Source: Pantoea agglomerans NBRC 102470 (lineage in GTDB: Bacteria; Pseudomonadota; Gammaproteobacteria; Enterobacterales; Enterobacteriaceae). Taken from it: a stretch of 64,000 nt of DNA. Positions 10,660 through 21,065 of the stretch are shown piece after piece; the first letter of the stretch is position 1, and each line of letters begins with the position of its first letter. Under the pieces are notes generated by a model. It was not told the origin of the DNA, searched no databases, and was given only the letters and a program-made list of their open reading frames with translations. Location: assembly GCF_001598475.1 (NCBI RefSeq), contig NZ_BCZA01000009.1:62001-126000 (forward strand), given 5' to 3'. The position numbers and the translations under genes are program-made.

Positions 10660-10841
10660 ACGCGGTATCGAGAATTCCATGAAAACTGGCATCATGCCGA
10701 CAATCGGGTCAGAGACTAACTTACTGCCCGGCGTTGCGCCAGTGTTAATCCTGGTCAGTCAGCGTTGCCGTTAGGCGCTGAGATAAATGACAGGTATGAT
10801 AATGCAATTTTCAGCCGCAAGCATGGCGAATTGAGGAGTTT

Positions 10842-11651
10842 ATGCGCTACTGGGGAAAAGTTGTGGGTCTGGCGGTGGGATTACTTTCCGGCGCAGGCTT
10901 TTGGGGTATTGTGATCGGTTTGATCATTGGCCATATGATTGACAAAGTACGCGGCGCGCAAGGCAAGGCTTACTTCTCAAATAATCAGACCCGACAGACG
11001 CTGTTTTTCAGCACCACCTTTCAGGTGATGGGCCATCTGACCAAGTCAAAAGGGCGCGTCACGGAAGCGGATATTCAGATTGCTTCGCTGTTAATGGAGC
11101 GGATGCAGCTGCACGGTGACTCTCGCACGGCTGCCCAGCGCGCGTTCCGCGAAGGCAAGCAGGCGGATTATCCGTTACGCAGCAAACTGCGTGAACTGCG
11201 CAGCGCCTGTTTTGGCCGGTTTGATCTGATTCGGATGTTCCTGGAGATCCAGATTCAGGCCGCCTTTGCCGACGGTTCACTGCATCCCAATGAGCGACAG
11301 GTGCTCTATGTGATTGCCGAAGAGTTGGGCATTTCGCGCGGTCAGTTCGATCAGTTCCTGCGCATGATGGAAGGTGGCCAGCAGTTTGGCGGTGGTCAGC
11401 GCAGTTCAGGCGGTTTTCAGCAGGCGCAACGCGGGCCAACGCTGGAAGATGCCTGTAGCGTGCTGGGTGTGAAGAGTAGCGATGACGCCACCACCATCAA
11501 ACGCGCCTACCGCAAACTCATGAGCGAACATCATCCTGACAAGCTGGTAGCGAAAGGGTTACCACCAGAGATGATGGAGATGGCGAAGCAGAAAGCGCAG
11601 GAAATTCAGGCGGCGTACGATCTGATTCGCAAAGAGAAAGGCTTTAAGTAA
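10842..11651 (+). CDS. djlA: Membrane-anchored co-chaperone DjlA
   Basis: A DnaK co-chaperone with a C-terminal J domain and one N-terminal transmembrane segment; overproduction in E. coli activates the Rcs capsule phosphorelay. The 269-residue protein starts [13 protein letters not shown] and has a Gly-rich membrane helix (about residues 6-30), a TerB-like middle domain (about 55-150), a Gly/Gln-rich linker ([12 protein letters not shown]), and a J domain beginning [15 protein letters not shown] with the essential HPD motif in EHHPDKL. It is divergent from lptD and convergent with rluA. Confidence 0.96.
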   Translation: MRYWGKVVGLAVGLLSGAGFWGIVIGLIIGHMIDKVRGAQGKAYFSNNQTRQTLFFSTTFQVMGHLTKSKGRVTEADIQIASLLMERMQLHGDSRTAAQRAFREGKQADYPLRSKLRELRSACFGRFDLIRMFLEIQIQAAFADGSLHPNERQVLYVIAEELGISRGQFDQFLRMMEGGQQFGGGQRSSGGFQQAQRGPTLEDACSVLGVKSSDDATTIKRAYRKLMSEHHPDKLVAKGLPPEMMEMAKQKAQEIQAAYDLIRKEKGFK

Positions 11652-11661
11652 ATACCATGTT

Positions 11662-11694
11662 CCGTGGCCGCTTCTGCAACAGAGGAGGCCACGG
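11662..11694. terminator. Candidate terminator hairpin between djlA and rluA
   Basis: An 8-bp perfect stem (CCGTGGCC 11662-11669 with GGCCACGG 11687-11694) encloses a 17-nt loop. It sits between two convergent genes, but neither strand has a clear T-run, so the terminator role is tentative. Confidence 0.4.
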
Positions 11695-11718
11695 TGACTG
11701 ACTGGCGAGCAGTAAACC

Positions 11719-12372
11719 TTAAAAATCGGCGGGCTGACGAAACGTCATGGCATTACCAAATGCCGGATGGGTAATGGTCAGTGACTCCGCATGCAGCAGT
11801 AAACGGGGCGCCATCGCTTTGGCCTCCGGATGCGCATAAAAGTTATCCCCCAGAATCGGATGGCCCAGCGACAGCATATGCACCCGCAGCTGGTGTGAGC
11901 GGCCGGTAATCGGTTTCAGCGAAACACGCGCACTGTTATCCGCACGATATTCCAGCACCTGATATTCCGTCTGCGCGGCTTTGCCGGTCTCGAAGCAGAC
12001 CATCTGCTTCGGACGATTTGGCCAGTCGCAAATCAGCGGCAGATCAACCAATCCCTCTTCCTTCGCCGGATGACCCCAGATGCAGGCCACGTAAGTCTTG
12101 GAAGGCTCCCGCTCACGGAACTGTCGTTTCAGCTCGCGCTCAGCAGCCTTAGTCAGCGCCACGACCATTACGCCGCTGGTCGCCATATCCAGTCGGTGGA
12201 CAGATTCAGCCTGCGGGAAATCACGCTGAACCCGCGTCATCACGCTATCTTTATGTTCGTCCAGCCGACCGGGTACCGAGAGCAGACCGCTGGGTTTGTT
12301 CACCACCATGATGTGCGCATCCTGATAAAGGATGTGCAGCCAGGGTTCACGCGGTGGATTGTAAGGTTCCAT
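11719..12372 (-). CDS. rluA: Dual-specificity pseudouridine synthase RluA (23S U746, tRNA U32)
   Basis: Converts U746 of 23S rRNA and U32 of several tRNAs to pseudouridine. The 217-residue protein has the RluA-family catalytic motif HRLDMATSG with the nucleophilic Asp at residue 62, plus the conserved KPITGRSHQLRVHM and HPILGDNFY segments. The start is the ATG at 12372 (MEPYNPPREPW, matching the E. coli N terminus), preceded by GGAAAG. An in-frame TTG at 12384 is less likely because it lies inside the rapA terminator's T-run. It lies downstream of rapA on the same strand but is separated from it by that terminator. Confidence 0.96.
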   Translation of the reverse strand: MEPYNPPREPWLHILYQDAHIMVVNKPSGLLSVPGRLDEHKDSVMTRVQRDFPQAESVHRLDMATSGVMVVALTKAAERELKRQFREREPSKTYVACIWGHPAKEEGLVDLPLICDWPNRPKQMVCFETGKAAQTEYQVLEYRADNSARVSLKPITGRSHQLRVHMLSLGHPILGDNFYAHPEAKAMAPRLLLHAESLTITHPAFGNAMTFRQPADF

Positions 12373-12382
12373 GGGGCTTTCC

Positions 12383-12407
12383 AAAAATAAGGGGCCATGC
12401 GGCCCCT
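12383..12407 (-). terminator. Rho-independent terminator of rapA
   Basis: Reading leftward, a 7-bp stem (AGGGGCC / GGCCCCT, 12401-12407 with 12390-12396) with a 4-nt loop is followed by TATTTTT (12389-12383). It starts 5 bases after the rapA stop, and its T-run ends 11 bases before the rluA ATG, so rluA leader and rapA terminator almost coincide. Confidence 0.85.
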
Positions 12408-12411
12408 GAGC

Positions 12412-15318
12412 TTACTGGTGTGTCACCACAATCAGGCGCAGTGCGTCGAGACGCCAGTTGGCCTGATCGAGACTTTCCAGCACCTGTTCACGGTTGCTTT
12501 CCAGCGCCTCGACTTCATCGTCACGGATGTTCGGGTTCACCGCTTTCAGCGCGTTGAGACGGGAGAGTTCTGCGCCCAGCTTCTCGTTCGCTTCGGCACG
12601 CGCTGCATCAATCACCGCACGCGCTTCGCTGACCACACTCTCTTCGCCCTGGGTCAGAATCGCATGCACATCCTGCTGCACCGCATTCACCAGTTTACTG
12701 GCGGTATGACGGTTAACCGCATTCAGCTGACGGTTAAAACTTTCGAACTCCACTTTGTCCGCCAGGTTAGTGCCTTTGGTATCCATCAGCAGACGGATTG
12801 GCGTTGGCGGCAGGAACCGGGTCAGTTGCAGATGCTTCGGTGCCTGCGCTTCAACCACATAGATCAGCTCGACCAGCAGCGTCCCCACCGGCAGCGCCTT
12901 GTTCTTCAGCAGTGACAGTGCGCTGCTGCCGGTATCGCCCGACAGAATCAGATCCAGACCGTTGCGGATCAGCGGATGTTCCCAGGTAATGAACTGGGTA
13001 TCTTCGCGTGACAGCGCCTGATCGCGGTTAAAGGTGATAGTGCAGCCATCTTCTGGCAGGCCAGGGAAATCGGGCACCAGCATGTGGTCGGAAGGGGTCA
13101 GCACAATCAGGTTATCGCTGCGATCTTCCTGATTGATACCAACGATATCAAACAGGTTAAGCGCGAAGTTCACCAGGCCGGTGTCGTTATCCTGCTCGCT
13201 GATGGCATTGGCCAGCAGCTGAGCCGATTCGCCGCCGTTGGAGTTCAGCTCCAGCAGGCGATCGCGACCCTGTTCCAGCTGCAGTTTCAGCGCGTCATGC
13301 TGTTTACGGCAGTCGGTGATAAACGCATCAAAACCTTCGCTGTTTTCCGGCGCGGCCAGATAGCCGATCAGTTGCGAATGGACGCTGTCATAGATTGTCC
13401 GGCCGGTCGGGCAGGTGTGTTCAAACGCGTCCAGCCCTTCGTGATACCAGCGCAGCAGCACCGCCTGTGCGGTCTGCTCCAGCCACGGTACCAGAATCTG
13501 AATGTCGTGCGCCTGACCGATACGATCCAGACGACCGATACGCTGCTCCAGCAGGTCCGGGTTAAACGGCAGGTCGAACATCACCAGACGGCTGGCAAAC
13601 TGGAAGTTACGGCCTTCAGAACCGATCTCGGAGCACAACAGCACCTGCGCGCCATTCTCTTCCGAGGCGAACCAGGCGGCAGCACGGTCACGTTCAATGA
13701 TCGACAGACCTTCGTGGAACACCGCTGCGCGGATACCTTCGCGCTCGCGCAGTACCTGCTCCAGCTGCAGCGCGGTGGCCGCTTTGGCGCAGATCACCAG
13801 CACTTTCTCTTTGCGGTTGGTGGTGAGATAGCCCATCAGCCATTCCACGCGCGGATCGAAGTTCCACCAGGTACCGCTGTCGCCTTCAAATTCCTGATAA
13901 ATCTGTTCCGGATAGAGCAGGTCACGCGCCCGCTCTTCTGCACTTTTGCGCGCGCCCATAATGCCGGAGACTTTAATCGCCGTCTGATACTGCGCAGGCA
14001 GCGGCAGGCGGATCTGGTGCAGTTCGCGTTTCGGGAAGCCTTTAACCCCGTTACGGGTATTACGGAACAGCACGCGGCTGGTGCCGTGGCGGTCCATCAG
14101 CATGGAGATCAGCTCCTGACGCGCCTCCAGCTTGCCGTCACGGTCGCTGTTGGCGACCTGCAGCAGTGGCTCAATATCCTGCTCGCCGACCAGATCGTTG
14201 ATCCGGTTCATCTCCTCCTGGGAGATCGCTTTATCGGCCAGCAGCGCGGTGACGGCATCGGCAATCGGACGGAAATGCTGCTGCTCTTCAACAAAGGCGG
14301 CAAAGTCATGGAAACGATTAGGGTCGAGCAGACGCAGACGGGCGAAGTGACTCTCCATGCCCAGCTGCTCCGGCGTTGCGGTCAGCAGCAGAACCCCGGC
14401 GGTTTTCTCAGCCAGCTGTTCGATAACCTGATATTCACGGCTGGGCTCGCCTTCTGACCAGGCCAGATGGTGCGCTTCATCGACCACCAGCAGATCCCAT
14501 TCGGCATCGGCCAGCATCTCAAGACGCTGCTTGTTACGGCGCACGAAGTCCAGTGAGCAGATAATCAGCTGCTCTGTTTCAAACGGGTTATCGCTGTCGT
14601 GCTGCGCTTCGGTATAGCGGTCGTCATCAAACAACGCAAAGCGCAGGTTGAAGCGGCGCAGCATCTCGACCAGCCACTGATGCTGTAAAGTTTCAGGTAC
14701 CACAATCAGGATGCGGTCGGCACGGCCAGCCAGCAGCTGCTGCTGGATGATCATCCCGGCTTCAATAGTTTTACCCAGGCCAACTTCATCGGCCAGCAGG
14801 ACGCGCGGCGCATGGCGACGGCCGACATCGTGGGCGATATGCAGCTGGTGAGGGATCAGGTTGGTGCGCATGCCGCGTAAGCCGCTGATTGGCAGGCGAT
14901 ATTGCTCACTCTGGTATTTACGGGCGCGGAAGCGCAGGGCAAAACGATCCATCCGGTCGAGCTGGCCGGCAAACAGGCGATCCTGCGGCTTACTGAACAC
15001 CAGCTTGCTGTCGAGCATGACTTCGCGCAGCATCACTTCGCTCTCTTCGGTATCCAGACGGGTACCGATATAGGTCATCAGGTCATTTTCGTTGCGTACT
15101 TCATCGACGCGCATCTGCCAGCCTTCGTGGCTGGTGATGGTATCACCCGGATTAAAGATGACGCGGGTAACTGGCGAATCGTTGCGGGCGTAGAGGCGGT
15201 TTTCCCCCGTGGCCGGAAACAGCAGGGTGATCATGCGGGTATCGATCGCCACCACGGTGCCCAGTCCCAGTTCACTTTCCGTATCACTAATCCAGCGCTG
15301 ACCTAATGTAAAAACCAT
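12412..15318 (-). CDS. rapA: RNA polymerase-associated Swi2/Snf2 ATPase RapA (HepA)
   Basis: An ATP-dependent translocase that binds RNA polymerase and helps recycle it after transcription. It is 968 residues, the same as E. coli RapA. The N terminus contains Tudor-like domains ([20 protein letters not shown]), followed by a helicase core with Walker A (ADEVGLGKT near residue 175-183) and the DEAH box ([10 protein letters not shown] near 280). Motifs of the second lobe include [17 protein letters not shown] and [20 protein letters not shown]. The C-terminal third is specific to RapA. It is 152 bases downstream of polB on the same strand and ends at a strong terminator. Confidence 0.97.
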   Translation of the reverse strand: MVFTLGQRWISDTESELGLGTVVAIDTRMITLLFPATGENRLYARNDSPVTRVIFNPGDTITSHEGWQMRVDEVRNENDLMTYIGTRLDTEESEVMLREVMLDSKLVFSKPQDRLFAGQLDRMDRFALRFRARKYQSEQYRLPISGLRGMRTNLIPHQLHIAHDVGRRHAPRVLLADEVGLGKTIEAGMIIQQQLLAGRADRILIVVPETLQHQWLVEMLRRFNLRFALFDDDRYTEAQHDSDNPFETEQLIICSLDFVRRNKQRLEMLADAEWDLLVVDEAHHLAWSEGEPSREYQVIEQLAEKTAGVLLLTATPEQLGMESHFARLRLLDPNRFHDFAAFVEEQQHFRPIADAVTALLADKAISQEEMNRINDLVGEQDIEPLLQVANSDRDGKLEARQELISMLMDRHGTSRVLFRNTRNGVKGFPKRELHQIRLPLPAQYQTAIKVSGIMGARKSAEERARDLLYPEQIYQEFEGDSGTWWNFDPRVEWLMGYLTTNRKEKVLVICAKAATALQLEQVLREREGIRAAVFHEGLSIIERDRAAAWFASEENGAQVLLCSEIGSEGRNFQFASRLVMFDLPFNPDLLEQRIGRLDRIGQAHDIQILVPWLEQTAQAVLLRWYHEGLDAFEHTCPTGRTIYDSVHSQLIGYLAAPENSEGFDAFITDCRKQHDALKLQLEQGRDRLLELNSNGGESAQLLANAISEQDNDTGLVNFALNLFDIVGINQEDRSDNLIVLTPSDHMLVPDFPGLPEDGCTITFNRDQALSREDTQFITWEHPLIRNGLDLILSGDTGSSALSLLKNKALPVGTLLVELIYVVEAQAPKHLQLTRFLPPTPIRLLMDTKGTNLADKVEFESFNRQLNAVNRHTASKLVNAVQQDVHAILTQGEESVVSEARAVIDAARAEANEKLGAELSRLNALKAVNPNIRDDEVEALESNREQVLESLDQANWRLDALRLIVVTHQ

Positions 15319-15470
15319 ATATTTTTTGCTCGAATTTTAACGTTTTTAGAGGTGTTCCCAAAGCTCAGGCAATAGCGTTACCGCCAGACAACAAGGCCTG
15401 GAGCGTACTTAAGAGCGGTGAGTTTCAGGAAGGGCGCTATGGTACTGGATGGCAGGACGTTCGTCACCTG

Positions 15471-17825
15471 TCAAAAAAGCCCCAGCTGTCCGGTAATAAG
15501 TGTAGCAAAGTCCCCCTCGACAAAGGGCAGAATCCCCTCTGCAACCGGCTGAAGTTGCTTCGTCACGTAGTGGTCATAGTCCAGCGGCGTGCTGCGCGCC
15601 TCCAGTGGCTCGGGGCCTGCGGTGGCGATGACATAACGGATCCGGCCACCATTCTGGTACTGCAAGGGCCGGTTTAATTTACGATTGTGCTCATCGGCCA
15701 GCCTGGCAGCGCGCACGTGCGGGGGCACGTTTCGTTCATATTCTTTCAGCGGACGCCGCAGCCGCTTTTTGTAGATCAGCTGATCGTCGAGTTCACCCGC
15801 CAGCAACTGCGCCACGGTTGTACGGATATAATCCTGCCACGGCTGACGGTGGAAGATACGGTGGTAGAGCTGCTGCTGGAATGCTTTTGCCAGCGGCGTC
15901 CAGTCTGTTCGCACCGACTCCAGCCCCTTAAAGACCATGCGCTCACCGGCGGCGTCACGAATCAGTCCGGCGTAGCGTTTCTTGCTGCCCTGTTCCGCGC
16001 CGCGAATGGTGGGCATCAGAAAACGGCAGAAGTGGTTTTCATACTCCAGTTCCAGTGTGCTGGTCAGCCCCTGCGTCTGCTGCAGATGGTCGCGCCACCA
16101 GTCGTTCACTTTCTGCACCAGCTGCAGACCAATCGCGGCGGCATCTTCTTCACTGTGCGCCGACTTCAGCCAGACAAAGGTGGAGTCGGTGTCGCCATAG
16201 ATGACGTCGTAGCCTTCCGCCTCAATCAGCGTTCGGGTCTGCTGCATGATGGCGTGACCGCGCAGCGTAATAGAGGAGGCGAGCCGCGGATCAAAGAAGC
16301 GGCAGGCGCTGGTGCCCAGCACGCCGTAGAAGGCGTTCATGATGATTTTCAGCGCCTGGGACAGCGGCTGATTATTCTGCTTTTTCGCCGCTTCGCGACC
16401 CAGCCAGATCTGTTCAACTATCGCAGGCAGGCAGTGGGTATGCCGCGAAAAACGCGCTTCACGGAAACCTTCAATCGAATCGGCATCATCAGGATGGGCC
16501 AGCCCTTCCACCAGACCCACCGGGTCAATCAGGAAGGTGCGGATAATCGACGGGTAGAGGCTTTTGTAATCCAGCACCAGCACTGAGTCATACAGGCCGG
16601 GGCGCGAATCCATCACATAACCGCCAGGACTGGCTTCCGGGGCCACATCACCCATGTTCGGGGCGACAAACCCGGCGCGATGCATCCGCGGAATATAGAG
16701 ATGACCAAAGGCCGCTACCGAACCGCCGTGGCGATCCACCGCCAGTCCATTGACCGCCGCGCGTTCCAGCAGAAACGGCATAATCGCCGTTTTGTGAAAA
16801 ATGCGCGTCACCAGCTCGCAGTCTTTCAGGTTGTAGCGCGCCAGCGCCGGTTTATCGTTGGCAAAGCGCCAGTTGATCTCCTCCATACGCTGCCAGGGAT
16901 TATCAATCGCTTTTCCTTCTCCCAGCAGTTGCTGCGACACGGACTCGAGGCTGAATGAGGGAAAATCCCAGAACGCCGATTTCAGCGCGTCAATACCATC
17001 AATAATCAACCGGCCACTGGCCTGAGCGAAAAATACGCCGGGTTTGAAGCCATGTTCACGCCACTCCAGCGCGGCATGCTGGCGTCCCAGGCGCAGCGGA
17101 ATGCCGTAACGATCGGCATGCTTTTGCAGCACCCGCAGGTCAAACTGCACGACGTTCCAGCCAATTAAGACATCCGGATCATGCTCTGCAAACCACTGGT
17201 TCAGCGCTTCAAGTAACTGCGGCCGGCTGTCGAGATAGATCAGCTCGAAATCCAGCGTGCTGGCATCACCGTTGGCCGGGCCGAGCATAAAGACCTGGCG
17301 CTGACCGCATCCCTCCAGCCCAATGCAGTAAAGCTCGCCATGCTGTGTGGTTTCAATGTCCAGCGAGACCCATTTCAGCGGCGGGCGATAGTCGGGATGG
17401 GGTTTGAGCCGCGCATTGACCACGCTGTCACCGCGCTGCTCGCCGTCAAACCAGACCGGCGCGGTAATAAAACGCTCCATCAGGTAGCGCTCCGGCGGAC
17501 GGATATCGGCTTCATAGACCGGAATACCCTCTTCGCGCAGCCGTTTTTCAATGCGCTGTAGCTGGCGGTTCTGCTGGCAGTAGAGGCCGAAAACCGGGCG
17601 ACGCCGAAAATCTTTCAGCGCCAGCGACTGAATCCGAAACTGACGTTCATCTTTCAGTAATTCGCTGACCTGCGCCTGAAATTCCTCAGGAATAAACGCG
17701 ACGGACTCCTGCACCGGCAGCACCACGCGCTGCGCGCCCGCATCGGTCGCGAGCCAGAGGATAATTTCGGTGCCATGCGGGCTGTCGCGCCAGTGGCGGG
17801 TGAGCAGAAAACCTGCGCGGGGCAT
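15471..17825 (-). CDS. polB: DNA polymerase II (family B, SOS-inducible)
   Basis: A high-fidelity family B polymerase with 3'-5' proofreading that helps restart replication and bypass lesions during the SOS response. It is 784 residues (E. coli 783). The exonuclease domain shows SLDIETT (ExoI) and later [13 protein letters not shown] (ExoII). The polymerase domain shows DYKSLYPSI (motif A), [12 protein letters not shown] (motif B) and YGDTDSTF (motif C with the catalytic Asp pair). A LexA-like operator overlaps the promoter 50-75 bases upstream. In E. coli araBAD/araC lie between this gene and yabI; here the two are divergent neighbours 174 bases apart. Confidence 0.97.
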   Translation of the reverse strand: MPRAGFLLTRHWRDSPHGTEIILWLATDAGAQRVVLPVQESVAFIPEEFQAQVSELLKDERQFRIQSLALKDFRRRPVFGLYCQQNRQLQRIEKRLREEGIPVYEADIRPPERYLMERFITAPVWFDGEQRGDSVVNARLKPHPDYRPPLKWVSLDIETTQHGELYCIGLEGCGQRQVFMLGPANGDASTLDFELIYLDSRPQLLEALNQWFAEHDPDVLIGWNVVQFDLRVLQKHADRYGIPLRLGRQHAALEWREHGFKPGVFFAQASGRLIIDGIDALKSAFWDFPSFSLESVSQQLLGEGKAIDNPWQRMEEINWRFANDKPALARYNLKDCELVTRIFHKTAIMPFLLERAAVNGLAVDRHGGSVAAFGHLYIPRMHRAGFVAPNMGDVAPEASPGGYVMDSRPGLYDSVLVLDYKSLYPSIIRTFLIDPVGLVEGLAHPDDADSIEGFREARFSRHTHCLPAIVEQIWLGREAAKKQNNQPLSQALKIIMNAFYGVLGTSACRFFDPRLASSITLRGHAIMQQTRTLIEAEGYDVIYGDTDSTFVWLKSAHSEEDAAAIGLQLVQKVNDWWRDHLQQTQGLTSTLELEYENHFCRFLMPTIRGAEQGSKKRYAGLIRDAAGERMVFKGLESVRTDWTPLAKAFQQQLYHRIFHRQPWQDYIRTTVAQLLAGELDDQLIYKKRLRRPLKEYERNVPPHVRAARLADEHNRKLNRPLQYQNGGRIRYVIATAGPEPLEARSTPLDYDHYVTKQLQPVAEGILPFVEGDFATLITGQLGLF

Positions 17826-17879
17826 ATTCAGATGTTCTCCGGACTCAGCATTTCAGGATGAGAAAACCGCTTCAGTATA

Positions 17880-17920
17880 ACATGGATATTTATACAGTTC
17901 CCGCCACCCGCTTTTGTCAA
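17880..17920 (-). promoter_or_regulatory. polB promoter with overlapping LexA (SOS) box
   Basis: On the minus strand a perfect -35 TTGACA (17920-17915) is followed after 18 bp by TGTATA (17896-17891). Overlapping the -10 is a LexA-like palindrome, AACTGTATAAATATCCATGT (17899-17880), with the pattern CTG-N10-CAT against the consensus CTG-N10-CAG, one mismatch in the core. Its place upstream of polB (dinA in E. coli, a known LexA target) supports SOS control. Confidence 0.75.
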
Positions 17921-17999
17921 CATTGTCCTACAATTCTTGCCTTGACGCTGTGTGGCTGGCTCAGGACAATCCAGCCTTCTGCTTTTACTTAGGATGATT

Positions 18000-18764
18000 A
18001 TGGAAGCCTGGATTCAACAACTGATTACGCAGTCCCTGGAGTGGGCGCTGTTTGCCGTTGCGCTGGTGACGTTTCTGGAGTCGCTGGCGCTGGTCGGGCT
18101 GTTGCTGCCAGGTACGGTGATGATGGCCAGTCTGGGCGCGCTGGTCGGCAGTGGCGAACTTGGCCTTTACCCGGCCTGGGCGGCGGGCTTTGCGGGCTGC
18201 CTGATTGGTGACTGGGTTTCCTACGGCATCGGCTGGAAATTTCAGGGGCCGCTGCATCGCTGGAAGTATCTGCAAAAGTATAAAGGCCTGCTGGATAAAA
18301 CCGAGCACGCCCTGCATCAGCACAGCATGTTTACGATTCTGGTCGGACGCTTTGTTGGCCCCACGCGTCCGCTGATCCCGCTGGCGGCCGGTATGCTGGA
18401 GCTGCCGGTGCGTAAATTCCTGCCGCCGAACATTATCGGCTGCATTCTCTGGCCGCCGCTCTATCTGCTGCCCGGTATTCTGGCGGGTGTGGCGATCGAT
18501 GTGCCCAAAGCCGCGCAGGGCGGCAGCTTTAAATGGCTGTTACTCGGCGCAGCACTGCTGATCTGGCTGGGTGTCTGGTTATGCTGGCGCTGGTGGCGCA
18601 GCGGCAAGAGTCGCGACTGGGCATCGGCCTGGCTGCCGCCTGAGCGCCTGCGCTGGGCAGGGCCGCTGGGGCTGGTGATTGCCGTCGCGGCTTTCGTCGG
18701 TATTCAGTTCCATCCGATGATGCCCATTTTCCGTCATCTGCTGTGGCAGGTTTTCTTCGCCTGA
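18000..18764 (+). CDS. yabI: DedA-family inner-membrane protein YabI
   Basis: A DedA/SNARE-associated-family membrane protein of 254 residues, the E. coli YabI length. Family members are multi-pass proteins implicated in membrane homeostasis, and some transport undecaprenyl phosphate; YabI's own role is not established. Visible DedA features are ESLALVGLLLPGTVMMASLGAL, GDWVSYGIGW and the signature GRFVGPTRPLIPLAAGM, plus two further hydrophobic segments near the C terminus. The ATG at 18000 follows AGGA by 5 bases and matches the E. coli start. It is convergent with thiQ, leaving only 5 bases between the stops. Confidence 0.95.
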   Translation: MEAWIQQLITQSLEWALFAVALVTFLESLALVGLLLPGTVMMASLGALVGSGELGLYPAWAAGFAGCLIGDWVSYGIGWKFQGPLHRWKYLQKYKGLLDKTEHALHQHSMFTILVGRFVGPTRPLIPLAAGMLELPVRKFLPPNIIGCILWPPLYLLPGILAGVAIDVPKAAQGGSFKWLLLGAALLIWLGVWLCWRWWRSGKSRDWASAWLPPERLRWAGPLGLVIAVAAFVGIQFHPMMPIFRHLLWQVFFA

Positions 18765-18769
18765 ATCGC

Positions 18770-19471
18770 TTAACGACGCGGGATGCCGAGCACGTCGGCC
18801 TCCCGCGTGTCGCCCGACAGTAACTGTCGGGTCTCGCCATCCCAGTAAACCCGGCCATCCACAATCACCACGCTGCGCGGCGCAATCTGCTGGGCATCTT
18901 CCAGACTGTGCGACACCATCAGCAGCGTGATGCTGCGCGCTTCACACACCGAACGCACCAGTTGCAGCATCTCTCCACGCAGCGCGGGATCCAGCGCAGA
19001 AAAAGGCTCATCCAGCAGCAGCACCGGACGGTCACGCAGCAGACAGCGTGCCAGCGCCACGCGCTGTCGCTGTCCGCCTGACAGCTCGCCCGGCAGCCGC
19101 GTCAGCAGATCGCCTAATCCCACCTGATCGGCCAGCGCTGCAAGCTGCTGGCGCTGCCCGGCGCTCAGCTTCAGTCCGGGGTGCAATCCCAGCGCCATGT
19201 TCTGCTGCACGCTGAGGTGCGGAAACAGGTTGTTCTCCTGAAACAGCATCGACACGGGCCGTCTGGCCGGCACGCTGTGGGTGTGCTCCTGGCCGTCAAT
19301 CATCAGGGTGCCCTGTTTCACCGGCAGGAAACCGGCAATCAGGCTCAGCAGGGTGCTTTTACCGGCCCCGCTGGGGCCGAGGATCGCGATGCGCTCGCCG
19401 CGGGTGGCGTTGAGACTAAAGCGCATCGGCAGATGCTGATAAAGGTACGTGAGGTTATTCAGTGTCAGCAT
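18770..19471 (-). CDS. thiQ: Thiamine ABC transporter ATP-binding protein
   Basis: ATPase of the ThiBPQ importer for thiamine and its phosphates. The 233-residue protein has Walker [10 protein letters not shown] at 32-40, the ABC signature [13 protein letters not shown] near 129, and Walker [13 protein letters not shown]. Its start overlaps thiP by 17 bases. The last 20 codons contain two strong hairpins (18776-18831) described separately. Confidence 0.96.
   Translation of the reverse strand: MLTLNNLTYLYQHLPMRFSLNATRGERIAILGPSGAGKSTLLSLIAGFLPVKQGTLMIDGQEHTHSVPARRPVSMLFQENNLFPHLSVQQNMALGLHPGLKLSAGQRQQLAALADQVGLGDLLTRLPGELSGGQRQRVALARCLLRDRPVLLLDEPFSALDPALRGEMLQLVRSVCEARSITLLMVSHSLEDAQQIAPRSVVIVDGRVYWDGETRQLLSGDTREADVLGIPRR
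18776..18831. other. Two tandem strong hairpins in the thiQ 3' coding end
   Basis: The first pairs ACGCGGGA (18776-18783) with TCCCGCGT (18801-18808) and has an inner CCGA/TCGG stem. The second pairs CCCGACAG (18813-18820) with CTGTCGGG (18824-18831) around a 3-nt loop. Both stems are perfect and lie within coding sequence right at the convergent yabI/thiQ junction. They may stabilise or end transcripts arriving from either side. No T-run follows either one. Confidence 0.5.
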
Positions 19472-21065
19472 GGCGGCCTGGTAATTTTTCCATCAGGGTG
19501 AACAGCAGCAAACAGAGCAGCAGCAGCAGCAGCGCGGTCACTGCACCGTCAGCACCGCGATAGGCACCGATCTGTTGATAAAGGTAGAACGGCAGGGTGC
19601 GGAAATCGGCAGTACCAAACAGCGCCACCACGCCAAAATCACCGATCGACAGCACGCAGGCAAAGGCCAGCGCCTGGGCCAGCGGACGTTTCAGCGCCCG
19701 CAGTTCAATCAGCCGCAGCCGGTTCCAGCCGTGGATATCCAGCGAATCACAGAGTCTGCCGTAACGCTCCGCGACGTCACGCATCGGGTTCTCCAGCACT
19801 TTCAGCGCATAGGGAATGGCGATCAGCGCATTGGTGAAGATCACCAGCCCGTCCGCCGACGCCGGCAGGCCAATGGTGGCGTTAAACAACAGGAAAAAGC
19901 CGGTGGCGAGCACGATGCCTGGCATCGCCAGAATCAGCATGCCGCTGGTGTCGATAAGGGTTGCCGCCGCCGGGCGCTGACGCAGGCGCAGCTCGCGGCT
20001 GCTCCACAGCAGCATCATGGTCAGCACCACACAGAGCAGACCGGCGCCGGTGGCGATGCGCAGTGAGGTAAACGTCGCCTGCCAGAGTGCAGGCTGCGCC
20101 AGCGCGCCGCGCAGTCCGCCGTGCAGACCATCGATGATGACCGCCGCCAGCGGGGGCAGCAGCAGGATCAGCGCCAGCAGGATCAGCAGCGCATCAACCA
20201 GCTGCGCCCCGCGCGAATCCTGCGGATCGCGCCAGCCATTCAGCTGGCTGGTTCCGGCGGGAATCGCTTTGCTGAAGCGCTGGCTGAGCAGCACCAGCGT
20301 CACGCAGCAGCCAAGTTGGATCAGCGCCAGCAGTGCAGCGCGCCCCGGATCGTAGTCATAACTCAGCGCCTGGAAAATCGCCAGCTCGATGGTCGTCGCC
20401 TGCGGGCCGCCGCCCAGTGAGAGCACGGTAGCAAAGCTGGCGAAACAGAGCATGAAGATCAGCGCGCCGGTCGGCAGCAGCTGACGCCGCAGCCATGGCC
20501 ACTCCAGCAGAAGAAAATGGTGCCAGCCGCGCAGGTCGAGCTGTGCCGCCAGCTGACGCTGTTCCGCCGGAATGCTCTCCAGCGCCTGCAGCATCAGGCG
20601 GGTCGCCAGCGGCAGGTTAAAGAAGACGTGCGCCAGCAAAATGCCCGACAGACCGTAGGGAGAGAAGTGGTAATCAATCCCTGCCAGCTGGCACAGCTGC
20701 GCCAGCCAGCCGACACGACCATAGACGGTGAGCAGACCAAATACCGCCACCAGCACCGGCAGTACCAGGGTCATGGCGCACAGACGCAGCAGCAGCTGAC
20801 GGCCAGGGAAACGGCGTCGATAGAGCGCGCGCGCCAGCGGCAACGCTGGCAGCAGCGACAACAGCGCGGAGAGCAGCGCCTGACCAAAAGAGAAGGCGAT
20901 AACGTGATGCAGGTAATCATCCTGCAGCACGCTGCGCCAGTCATTCTCTGGCGCGGCGCTCCAGAGTGCACCGAAGGCCAGCAGCGCGACGCTGATTAAC
21001 AGCAGCGTGGCGAGCGAACCGGGGATAAGCCAGCGCGGCATCAGCGGCTGACGGCGCGTTGCCAC
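19455..21065 (-). CDS. thiP: Thiamine ABC transporter permease
   Basis: Inner-membrane permease of the thiamine importer, 536 residues, made of two fused permease modules with about 12 hydrophobic segments in total. Both binding-protein-dependent permease loops are visible, for example in [14 protein letters not shown] after the first half and [18 protein letters not shown] in the second. It starts within the thiB 3' end (25-base overlap) and overlaps thiQ, so the three are translated as a coupled unit under the TPP riboswitch. Confidence 0.96.
   Translation of the reverse strand: MATRRQPLMPRWLIPGSLATLLLISVALLAFGALWSAAPENDWRSVLQDDYLHHVIAFSFGQALLSALLSLLPALPLARALYRRRFPGRQLLLRLCAMTLVLPVLVAVFGLLTVYGRVGWLAQLCQLAGIDYHFSPYGLSGILLAHVFFNLPLATRLMLQALESIPAEQRQLAAQLDLRGWHHFLLLEWPWLRRQLLPTGALIFMLCFASFATVLSLGGGPQATTIELAIFQALSYDYDPGRAALLALIQLGCCVTLVLLSQRFSKAIPAGTSQLNGWRDPQDSRGAQLVDALLILLALILLLPPLAAVIIDGLHGGLRGALAQPALWQATFTSLRIATGAGLLCVVLTMMLLWSSRELRLRQRPAAATLIDTSGMLILAMPGIVLATGFFLLFNATIGLPASADGLVIFTNALIAIPYALKVLENPMRDVAERYGRLCDSLDIHGWNRLRLIELRALKRPLAQALAFACVLSIGDFGVVALFGTADFRTLPFYLYQQIGAYRGADGAVTALLLLLLCLLLFTLMEKLPGRHADTE

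Noticed and set aside
10660-10841. A sigma-E promoter for lptD
   Set aside because: lptD is sigma-E controlled in E. coli, but I could not find a convincing GGAACTT / TCAAA pair at proper spacing.
13084-14457. A 457-codon open frame antisense to rapA on the plus strand
   Set aside because: It lies wholly inside the conserved rapA coding sequence, has shadow-type composition (rich in Gln, Arg, His) and resembles no family I recognise.
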